Shown here: piece by piece, positions 11,827 through 18,244 of the stretch | Layout of the letters: each line of letters starts with the position of its first letter | Position numbering within the stretch: position 1 is the stretch's first letter | NCBI GenBank assembly: GCA_009774535.1 | Contig: VSNY01000072.1 | Span: 1-18,244, forward strand | Direction of reading: 5' to 3' | DNA: 18,244 bases | Source: Lachnospiraceae bacterium | Lineage (GTDB): Bacteria; Bacillota; Clostridia; Lachnospirales; Lachnospiraceae | The notes under the pieces: model-generated | Database searches by the model: none | The model's input: the letters and a program-made list of their open reading frames with translations, nothing else | What the model was told of the DNA's origin: nothing | Program-made: the position numbers and the translations under genes

Positions 11827-14742
11827 TTAGAATAAATCTTCCAGTCTGGAAAACAGATCTGCTTCCTTTTCCAGTACGCTCTCATTGCCGATCACACAAA
11901 TATTTTCATCTGCCAATACAGCCGTAATCAGCGGTTCCAGCGCCCGGATTTCGGCCTGTCCGGCTGCAAGTACCTCGTCGCGTTCTTTCTGGTAATCTTC
12001 CTGCGTCACATGGGTCAGATATGCCATCATGGAACGCATGCCTTTTGCGGACGGATTCAGCGGTGTATCCATGCCGCTGATCGTACCAATCACATATTTA
12101 GTCATATCCCGTTCGTCCGCGTCAAAATTTTTCAGATATTCCGGCATGCCATCAAACACTTCGTTGGATCTGCGCAGGTTCGGATCACGATAGGTCGAAA
12201 AATAAGTGTCCCCGTTACGTCCAAAACCGCTCATGCATCCATAAGCGCCGCCTTTCACACGGATATTCAGCCACAGATAATCATAGTTTAAAATCACTCT
12301 TAAGATACGCAGCGCTCCGGTATAGGCAAACCCATGATTTTTAAAATTCCCGGCTCTGGAAACGTACTGCACCTGCGCCGCATTTTTAAAACCTTCATTT
12401 TTCTTTTCACATACAACCCGCATCGGTTCTTTTTCTGCGTCTTTGGTAAACAAAGATGCCTGGAATGCTTCCAGTTCCGGCTGAAACGCCGCGTACCCTT
12501 CCGCGTCGCCCGTCAGGCTGACAATCAGATTTTCCGGCCGGAAGATGGTACAAAACAGCTGTTTTAAAATGTCTTTGACCTTTTCTTTTTGATGCGCAAA
12601 ATCACGCTCCGCTTCAGCAACTACCCGATACAGCCCGATTCCGCCGGAAAGGTCGCTGAATCGTCCCGCCTGGGAAAAATAAGACATCGCGCGCAGCGCG
12701 GACACGGAATGTCCGGCCTGCATAAACTGCATCTGCAGACGTGATTTTGCCTGAGCCAGCACCTCATACAGACGCTTGTCATCGTCCAGCTTTGTCCGGC
12801 AGAGCATGCTCTCCAACAAGTGCATCGCTGTTCCTGTCTTTGGATACAGCGCTTTGATGCCGACCTCATATTTTTTGATCAGACTGCGGTCTTTCAGATC
12901 CGCAGACGCCATGATATTGACAGAAAAGCCGCCGGTATGCAGGTTGATCTCATTGGCCAGATCTTCATACGTATAATCCTGCGTATCCATATCCCCAAGC
13001 ACCGCTTTTAAAATCCCAAGGTACGGAATCCACTCTTCCCTGACATCCGACAGATCAAAAAACAGATGAATATAGTTAATGCCATTGGAATACAGATTAT
13101 GATGAACGACCGGAATGCCTGCGATTGTCTTTTCCTCATTGATCAGCGGCGCTGCTTCCCGCTTCATATCACCGCGCGACAGCATTGGTATTTTTTCCAG
13201 ATCTTCTTTGGACGACGGCTCCTGCTGGTATGCTTTTAAATGAGCCGTATCCGCGATCAGCTGCGTGATTTCTTCTTTGCTCAGGGAATCTTTGTATGCC
13301 GCCAGCTTTTCAGCCAGCGCCTGTTCGTTCTTTTCATGCAGTCCTTTTTCCGGTTCTACAACGACAACCGACTTATGCGTATTGTCCAGGAAGCAGGTAC
13401 GGATCAATTGTTCAAAATATCCCTGTTCTGCCTTTTCTTTCAGATCACGGAACACATCCAGCACTTCCAGATAGACAAACGGCTGTTTTTCGTCATACAG
13501 CCAGCTGTCCAGACACTGCAGTCCATAAATCAGACCTTTTGGATAATTGCCAAAATCCGCTTCCCGGAATTTAAATTCACTGCTGTTAATTCCGGCAAGC
13601 AGCGCTTTGTGGTTCAGTCCGCCCTCCGCCAGTTTTTGTAATGTCGATTCGATGATCTGCACAAATCTCTGTTTTTCTGATGCGTTTGCATTTTTAGCCG
13701 TAACTGTAAACACCGGCTGATACGTGGAACTGTCAAATCCCCCGATCACATCTTTGCCGATCTTTGCATCCAAAAGCGCCTGCCTTAACGGAGCGCCAGG
13801 CGCACTCAGCAGCGCATAGTCCAAAATCTCAAACGCCAGTGCCAGCTGCGGCTGCAATGTCGTCCCAATTACGGCACTGTAAGACAGATACGTATTGTCC
13901 GTTTCACTCTCCGAACTTGCAATCGAATATTTCCTGCTGACCTCCTGCGGCTTTTCAAACGGCTGCTGCAGACGGATCTTAGAATCCAGGCTGATCTGTT
14001 CATAATGGGATAAATACGCCCGGTCCATCCAGTCCAGCTTCTCAGCCGCATCCATATCCCCATACAGATAAATATACGAATTGCACGGATGATAATACCT
14101 GCGGTGAAAATCCAAAAAATCCTCATACGTCAAATCCGGGATGCATGCCGGATCTCCGCCAGATTCATTGGCATATGTCGTATCTGGGAAAAGCGCATTG
14201 AGCGTCACGCGTTCCAGCACATCTTCTGGAGATGAAAACGCTCCTTTCATCTCATTATAGACAACGCCGTTTAAAGTCAGCGTATCGTCCTGCGACTCCA
14301 GCTCATAATGCCATCCTTCCTGCTGGAAGATTTCTTTATGCCTGTAAATATCCGGATGCAGCACCGCGTCGAGATAGACATGCATCAGATTTTGAAAATC
14401 TTTGTCATTACAGCTTGCCACCGGATATACCGTCTTATCCGGATAGGTCATCGCGTTTAAAAACGTATTCAAAGACCCTTTAACCAATTCTACAAACGGG
14501 TCCTTCACCGGAAATTCATCAGAACCGCACAGTACGGAATGTTCAATGATATGCGGAACACCCGTACTGTCTTCGGCCGGGGTGCGAAACCCGATGTAAA
14601 AGACTTTGTTTTCATCATCATTGGAGATTACAGTGATTTTCGCGCCGCTTTTTTTGTGACGCAGAAGACAGCCGTTGGAATGAATGTCAGGCAGATCTTT
14701 TTCTTCGATAATTTCATATGCGGTCAGATCAGATAGCTTCAA
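11827..14742 (-). CDS. M16C family zinc metallopeptidase (presequence-protease-like)
   Basis: This large insulinase-superfamily peptidase degrades short peptides inside a closing chamber made of two halves. The inverted zinc motif HIIEH lies at residues 64-68, and the third ligand is likely E164 in VVYNEMKG. The 96-residue distance between H68 and E164 is the same as in plant PreP, placing it in M16C rather than in pitrilysin. KDPFVELVKGSLNTFLNAMT (80-99) is also typical, and the C-terminal half carries RVKGGAYGCMSGFGRNG. The 971-residue length is normal, and there is no signal peptide, so it is cytosolic. The first codon at 14742 is TTG, preceded by AGGAGG at 8 nt, which makes it a well-supported non-ATG start. 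It has its own promoter region and lies upstream of era. Confidence 0.95.
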   Translation of the reverse strand: MKLSDLTAYEIIEEKDLPDIHSNGCLLRHKKSGAKITVISNDDENKVFYIGFRTPAEDSTGVPHIIEHSVLCGSDEFPVKDPFVELVKGSLNTFLNAMTYPDKTVYPVASCNDKDFQNLMHVYLDAVLHPDIYRHKEIFQQEGWHYELESQDDTLTLNGVVYNEMKGAFSSPEDVLERVTLNALFPDTTYANESGGDPACIPDLTYEDFLDFHRRYYHPCNSYIYLYGDMDAAEKLDWMDRAYLSHYEQISLDSKIRLQQPFEKPQEVSRKYSIASSESETDNTYLSYSAVIGTTLQPQLALAFEILDYALLSAPGAPLRQALLDAKIGKDVIGGFDSSTYQPVFTVTAKNANASEKQRFVQIIESTLQKLAEGGLNHKALLAGINSSEFKFREADFGNYPKGLIYGLQCLDSWLYDEKQPFVYLEVLDVFRDLKEKAEQGYFEQLIRTCFLDNTHKSVVVVEPEKGLHEKNEQALAEKLAAYKDSLSKEEITQLIADTAHLKAYQQEPSSKEDLEKIPMLSRGDMKREAAPLINEEKTIAGIPVVHHNLYSNGINYIHLFFDLSDVREEWIPYLGILKAVLGDMDTQDYTYEDLANEINLHTGGFSVNIMASADLKDRSLIKKYEVGIKALYPKTGTAMHLLESMLCRTKLDDDKRLYEVLAQAKSRLQMQFMQAGHSVSALRAMSYFSQAGRFSDLSGGIGLYRVVAEAERDFAHQKEKVKDILKQLFCTIFRPENLIVSLTGDAEGYAAFQPELEAFQASLFTKDAEKEPMRVVCEKKNEGFKNAAQVQYVSRAGNFKNHGFAYTGALRILRVILNYDYLWLNIRVKGGAYGCMSGFGRNGDTYFSTYRDPNLRRSNEVFDGMPEYLKNFDADERDMTKYVIGTISGMDTPLNPSAKGMRSMMAYLTHVTQEDYQKERDEVLAAGQAEIRALEPLITAVLADENICVIGNESVLEKEADLFSRLEDLF

Positions 14743-14845
14743 TATAGTTTCCTCCTGTTATTGTTTTTCTGTGTACGATATAAATTTGAAATTTTAATTC
14801 TTTTTCCGTTTTATTCCGTGACGCCTTTGGGCGGCGATAGAAAAT

Positions 14846-14854
14846 AGTATAACA
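14846..14854 (-). promoter_or_regulatory. extended -10 promoter (TGTTATACT) for the M16 peptidase gene
   Basis: On the minus strand, TATACT (14846-14851) is preceded by TG and one base, forming an extended -10. The hexamer 17 nt further upstream (GGGATA) is a poor -35. A 6-bp palindrome, TGGGAT-ttt-ATCCCA (14861-14875), covers that -35 position and could be an operator. The leader to the TTG start is about 97 nt. Confidence 0.45.
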
Positions 14855-14888
14855 TACTTTTGGGATTTTATCCCAGTCTTTTTTCATT

Positions 14889-15812
14889 TTATGCTTTGGG
14901 CTGCATATGAGATAACTGTTCAGACAATCCCTCCGGTTTCAGACGTACATCCATCTGCGGAAACGGAATCTCGATCCCATCAGCATCAAACGCCAGCTTA
15001 ATCGCCTCTAAAGTGTCCCACTTCGTCTGCCAGTAATCCTCTGATTTTACCCAAAACCGGCATCCAAGCACTACACTGCTGTCAGACAGATCCGATACAA
15101 ACACCTGCACCGGCTGGTCTGCCAGTTTACGCGTTTCTTTTTCCGCCAGTTCCCACAACAGCTGCTTGGCTTTTTTCAGATCCGCGCTGTAAGCAATCCC
15201 GACCAGAAGATCCACGCGCCTTGTCTGCTGGCCTGTGACATTGACGATCGCGCCGTCGGCCAGCTTGCCGTTTGGAATCATAACCGTCTGGTTGTCCGCT
15301 GTCTGAATTCTCGTATAAAACGTGGAAATCTCTTTTACTGTCCCTTCATGCCCGGTTTCTCCCGATATAATATAATCACCCACATGAAACGGCCCGAGCA
15401 GCAGTATCAGCACTCCGCCCGCAAAATTTGCCAGACTGCCCTGCAGGGCAAGTCCCAGTGTCAAACCTGCAGATCCTAAGAGAGCAATCACGGAAGCGGT
15501 CGTGATTCCAAACAAAGTCAGAATCGTCAGCCAGAGAATAAAAAACAGACAGTATTTGCTTACAGAATCTAAAAACTGGCGGACGCCGATATCCACGCCC
15601 CTGCGTTCCAAAGATTTGCGCAGGAAACTTCTGATAAATGTAATAACACGCTTGCCAGCCAGATAAAGCAGCACCGCCAAAAGCAGCTGCACAGCAAAGT
15701 TTAAAATGCCGGGAACCAGATCTTCCAGATATTCCTGGATCGCGTTTTTATCCACATTCTGCAGGTTTTCAATACTTTCTGTAAGAATTGACGGTTCTTG
15801 TGCGGTCAGCAT
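14889..15812 (-). CDS. MscS-family mechanosensitive ion channel
   Basis: This small-conductance mechanosensitive channel of the cytoplasmic membrane relieves turgor after hypo-osmotic shock. Predicted membrane segments are residues 32-53 (LVPGILNFAVQLLLAVLLYL), 86-102 (KYCLFFILWLTILTLFG) and the pore helix about 105-140 (ASVIALLGSAGLTLGLALQG, then ANFAGGVLILLLGPFHVGD). The pore helix has the glycine/alanine-rich packing face of MscS. The cytoplasmic beta domain begins with VGDYIISGETGHEGTVKEI and has the family hallmark TVMIPNGKL, followed by an alpha/beta vestibule. The 307-residue length matches minimal three-segment MscS. The ATG at 15812 is preceded by GGGGCGG. It follows the DUF1015 stop by 12 nt, so the two form an operon. 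Confidence 0.93.
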   Translation of the reverse strand: MLTAQEPSILTESIENLQNVDKNAIQEYLEDLVPGILNFAVQLLLAVLLYLAGKRVITFIRSFLRKSLERRGVDIGVRQFLDSVSKYCLFFILWLTILTLFGITTASVIALLGSAGLTLGLALQGSLANFAGGVLILLLGPFHVGDYIISGETGHEGTVKEISTFYTRIQTADNQTVMIPNGKLADGAIVNVTGQQTRRVDLLVGIAYSADLKKAKQLLWELAEKETRKLADQPVQVFVSDLSDSSVVLGCRFWVKSEDYWQTKWDTLEAIKLAFDADGIEIPFPQMDVRLKPEGLSEQLSHMQPKA

Positions 15813-15824
15813 ATCGATCCGCCC

Positions 15825-17066
15825 CTAACTGTCTAACGCATGGATGAACAGCCCGCTTCTAAGTTTTGGTTCAAACCATGTTGATTTCGGGGGCATTAAA
15901 AGCCCGGCGTCAGCCACCGCAAACAGTTCTGAAATATCCGTCGGATACATCGCAAACGCAGCCGCACAATCTGTCTTCACCCGCCGCTCCAGCTCGTCCA
16001 GGCCGCGGATGCCGCCCACAAAATCGATCCTTGCGTCTGTCTTCGGATCATGAATGCCAAGCACTGGTTCTAACAGCAGATCCTGCAGCAAAGAAACGTC
16101 CAGGCTTTTAACCGGATCTTTCGGAATGTCAGCGGCACGCCCGGTACACAGATACCAGTTTCCATCCAGGTACATAGAAAAATCACCTTTCTTTGCCGGT
16201 CTGCGCGCTTCGTTTGTCACTTTTCTAAGATCAAAAATCTTTGCTGCCTGATCCAGAAATTCGCCCGCTGTCATGCCTGCCAGATCTTTCACGACCCGGT
16301 TATAATCCATAATCAGCAGCTGGTCATCCGGAAACAGAACGGACAAAAAATAATGAAACGCTTCCTCCCCGGTATAACCAGGATGTGCTTTTCTGCGCTG
16401 CAGCCCGACTTTTACAGCGGATGCGGCGCGATGATGGCCGTCAGCGATATAAACTGCCTGCATCGCGCAAAACGCCTGTCTGACCGTCTGTATCCGTTCT
16501 TCCTCTTCCATCACAAAAACCCGGTGACGGATACCGTCGACAGACAAAAAATCATAGACCGGTTCTTTTGTCATTGTGTCCGCCACCACCCGGCTGACTG
16601 CCGCGTCTTTGCGGTATGCCAGAAAAATAGGGCCTGTCTGTGCATTGCATACGTCTACATGGCGGATACGGTCTGCTTCTTTTTCCGCCCGGGTATTCTC
16701 ATGTTTTTTAATGACATGATTTAAATAATCGTCGATAGAGGCGCAAGCTACAATGCCTGTCTGCGTCCTGCCGTCCATCGTCAGCTCGTAGATATAGTAG
16801 CAGGGCTTTTCCTCCCTGATGAACGTACCGTCTTCTATTTTTTTCCATAACAGATCGTGTGCTTTCTGATATACTTTTTCGTCATACATATCCATATCAT
16901 CCGGAAACTGCGTTTCCGGGCGGTCGATATTTAAAAAAGAATCCGGGTTATTTACGGCCTCCTGTTTTGCTTCCTTACGGTTATAGACGTCGTACGGAAG
17001 CGCCGCAATGTCTGCTGCTTTTTCCCTGCAAGGACGTATGCAGGGAAATGGTCTGATATCTGCCAT
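15825..17066 (-). CDS. DUF1015 family protein, 413 aa
   Basis: This conserved cytosolic protein of unknown function is recognised by its family signatures: an N-terminal RPFPCIRPCREKAADIAALP, PYDVYNRKEAK (24-34), a KKHENT...EADR stretch (120-132), and YIADGHHRAASA (206-217). The motif DGHHR resembles the nucleotide-binding motif of the ParB/Srx fold, including the free serine kinases of the SerK type. That suggests an ATP-dependent kinase-like role, but this is inference. ATG 17066 follows AAAGGAG, and the promoter at 17103-17131 serves it. The mscS-type gene starts 12 nt after its stop. No frame disruption is seen, and the 413-residue length is normal for the family. Confidence 0.92.
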   Translation of the reverse strand: MADIRPFPCIRPCREKAADIAALPYDVYNRKEAKQEAVNNPDSFLNIDRPETQFPDDMDMYDEKVYQKAHDLLWKKIEDGTFIREEKPCYYIYELTMDGRTQTGIVACASIDDYLNHVIKKHENTRAEKEADRIRHVDVCNAQTGPIFLAYRKDAAVSRVVADTMTKEPVYDFLSVDGIRHRVFVMEEEERIQTVRQAFCAMQAVYIADGHHRAASAVKVGLQRRKAHPGYTGEEAFHYFLSVLFPDDQLLIMDYNRVVKDLAGMTAGEFLDQAAKIFDLRKVTNEARRPAKKGDFSMYLDGNWYLCTGRAADIPKDPVKSLDVSLLQDLLLEPVLGIHDPKTDARIDFVGGIRGLDELERRVKTDCAAAFAMYPTDISELFAVADAGLLMPPKSTWFEPKLRSGLFIHALDS

Positions 17067-17102
17067 TGATGTCTCCTTTCGGGTGTTTTTCCAAGTGTTT
17101 CT

Positions 17103-17131
17103 ATTATAGCGTGACGAAGCGGATACGTCAA
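17103..17131 (-). promoter_or_regulatory. promoter TTGACG-17-TATAAT for DUF1015-mscS
   Basis: On the minus strand, -35 TTGACG (17126-17131) and a perfect -10 TATAAT (17103-17108) have a 17-nt spacer. Transcription should start near 17096, about 30 nt before the DUF1015 ATG. This is one of the best consensus promoters in the window. Confidence 0.75.
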
Positions 17132-17170
17132 ATAAAGCTTTCTGAACCTTCCATAAGTCTTTTGGCTAAA

Positions 17171-17194
17171 TCCTGAACAATCTGCCATTCAGGA
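17171..17194. repeat. inverted repeat TCCTGAA-N10-TTCAGGA
   Basis: A perfect 7-bp dyad with a 10-nt centre lies between the divergent DUF1015 and Rpn promoters, ending 6 bp before the Rpn -35 box. No T-run follows at once on either strand. The position suits an operator, although a weak terminator on the plus strand (a six-T run starts at 17203) cannot be excluded. Confidence 0.4.
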
Positions 17195-17199
17195 AGGGC

Positions 17200-17228
17200 T
17201 TGTTTTTTCTGAAAGGCTGCTATATACT
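17200..17228 (+). promoter_or_regulatory. promoter TTGTTT-17-TATACT for the Rpn nuclease gene
   Basis: A -35 TTGTTT (17200-17205), a 17-nt spacer and -10 TATACT (17223-17228) lie just upstream of AAAGGAG (17242-17248) and the ATG at 17255. The leader is about 20 nt. Confidence 0.6.
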
Positions 17229-17254
17229 AAAATAAACAGACAAAGGAGAGTGTC

Positions 17255-18136
17255 ATGGAGAAAGGGCAGGAAGAACAAAAGAAAACGCCAAAGCGTACTG
17301 CGAAAGATACCGTATTCACAAGCCTGTTTCGAGACAAGGGATATCTGCTCCAACTGTATCAAGCGTTACACCCGGAGGATACTAGTGCAAAGGAAGAGGA
17401 TTTGAAAATTATTACGCTGGAGAACATCATGGCAGGCGGAATCTTTAACGATTTAGGATTTTTATTAAGGGAGAAATTAATTTTTTTAATCGAAGCGCAG
17501 TCTACATGGACAGTGAATATACTTATAAGAGTGGTATTGTACCTTGCAAAATCCTATCAGGATTATATATTGCAGACAGGGCAGGACATTTATGGAAGCA
17601 AAAAACTGGTATTGCCTAAGCCGGAGATTTATGTGATTTATACAGGAAGCAGAAAGGCGAGACCAAAAACGATATCGTTTGCTAAAGAATTTTTTCCAGA
17701 TGAAGATTGTTGCCTGGATGTGGCAGTACATATGATTTATGATGGAGAAAAAGGAGATATCATCAATCAGTATGTTACATTTACAAAAATATTTGATGAA
17801 CAGGTAAAAAAGTATGGGCTTACTGTACAGGCAGTCAGGGAAGTCATACGCATGTGTAAAGACAGAGATGTGCTGAAACAATACCTGTCAGGCAGAGAAA
17901 GTGAGGTAGTAGATCTTATGCTTACGTTATTTAGCCAGGAAGAAATATGGGATATGCATATAAAGAGTGAAAAGAAAAAAGCTGCTGAGAAAGCTGCTAA
18001 GAAAGCTGCGATCAGGACGACCATAGAAGAAGGCAGGCATTTTGGAGCATCCAGAGAAGTGACAGCGGAAAGGATCAGAGAGAAATTTAATATATCCAAA
18101 GATGATGCTGAGCATATGATAAAAATATATTGGTAG
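17255..18136 (+). CDS. Rpn family recombination-promoting nuclease (PD-(D/E)XK, transposase_31-like)
   Basis: Rpn proteins are DNA endonucleases of the PD-(D/E)XK fold that raise RecA-independent recombination; they are often annotated as putative transposases. The N-terminal region DTVFTSLFRDKGYLLQLYQAL (18-38) is the usual opening. Catalytic residues fit D66 in IFNDLGFLL and E80-A-Q82 in FLIEAQST, the E-x-Q variant of the (D/E)xK motif seen in this family. VVLYLAKSYQDYI and PEIYVIYTG follow as conserved core strands and helices. The C-terminus has a lysine/alanine-rich repeat (KKKAAEKAAKKAA, about 240-252, encoded by a 12-bp direct repeat) and then a short helical tail with ERIREKFNISKDDAEHMI. 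It is the only core-side gene on the plus strand. The start has AAAGGAG 7 nt upstream. The gene appears intact. Confidence 0.88.
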   Translation: MEKGQEEQKKTPKRTAKDTVFTSLFRDKGYLLQLYQALHPEDTSAKEEDLKIITLENIMAGGIFNDLGFLLREKLIFLIEAQSTWTVNILIRVVLYLAKSYQDYILQTGQDIYGSKKLVLPKPEIYVIYTGSRKARPKTISFAKEFFPDEDCCLDVAVHMIYDGEKGDIINQYVTFTKIFDEQVKKYGLTVQAVREVIRMCKDRDVLKQYLSGRESEVVDLMLTLFSQEEIWDMHIKSEKKKAAEKAAKKAAIRTTIEEGRHFGASREVTAERIREKFNISKDDAEHMIKIYW

Positions 18137-18149
18137 TTCTTTTTTGCTG

Positions 18150-18184
18150 AATCAAAGCCAGATTCATATTTACTGGCTTTGATT
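18150..18184 (+). terminator. intrinsic terminator after the Rpn gene
   Basis: A perfect 12-bp stem, AATCAAAGCCAG (18150-18161) and CTGGCTTTGATT (18173-18184), has an 11-nt loop and is followed by a T-rich but interrupted run (tattcgtttatt). It begins 14 nt after the stop codon. A T-run before the stem (18139-18145) does not serve this strand. Confidence 0.7.
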
Positions 18185-18244
18185 TATTCGTTTATTAGAA
18201 CAAATTATTTTTTAATACATGAATTAATGAGGGAATTTTTCAAA

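Noticed and set aside
14861..14885. Rho-independent terminator on the plus strand (TGGGAT-ttt-ATCCCA then GTCTTTTTT)
   Set aside because: No plus-strand gene precedes it. On the minus strand no T-run follows the stem, so it is better seen as a palindrome near the peptidase promoter.

Overview
The window looks like chromosome of a low-to-mid G+C anaerobic Clostridia member, most likely Lachnospiraceae. The reasons are a 874-residue pyruvate,phosphate dikinase that matches the Clostridium symbiosum enzyme in length and in the position of its phospho-histidine, the era / small YqzL-like ORF / recO / glyS neighbourhood, a class II GlyRS of the single-chain type, and strong AGGAGG ribosome binding sites throughout. 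No species is claimed.

Region 1 (1 to about 4,925) is accessory DNA carrying a plasmid-type maintenance module. Read on the minus strand from its promoter-proximal end it encodes a DUF6075-like protein, a 60-residue DUF3970-like protein, ParA, ParB and a RepA_N-type replication initiator, packed with overlaps or gaps of at most 16 nt. The rep gene contains a 23-bp iterated palindrome (six full copies plus a half) followed by an A+T-rich 15-bp triplicate, which together look like a replication origin buried in the coding sequence. Beyond rep lie a plus-strand Cro/C1-type regulator and two unrecognised small minus-strand genes. ParA, ParB and RepA_N next to core genes suggest an integrated conjugative element or plasmid. 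No integrase or relaxase is visible, so the element continues off the left edge, where the last codons of a plus-strand gene can be read.

The junction with the core chromosome falls just past the ppdK stop codon (4,927). A 44-codon open tail (4,791-4,925) there has no proper beginning, as if an element gene had been cut at the boundary.

Region 2 (4,927-17,066) is core genome, all on the minus strand. In transcription order it holds DUF1015 and an MscS-type channel (one operon, with a TTGACG-17-TATAAT promoter); an M16C presequence-protease-like peptidase; the ribosome-assembly GTPase Era; a small YqzL-like ORF overlapping recO; recO; a lipoprotein with its own TTGAAA-17-TATAAT promoter, followed 31 nt later by glyS; and ppdK with its own promoter and a roughly 117-nt leader.

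Region 3 (17,255-18,136) is a divergent plus-strand Rpn/PD-(D/E)XK recombination-promoting nuclease gene with its own promoter and a 12-bp-stem terminator. No rRNA, tRNA, CRISPR array or complete insertion sequence was found.
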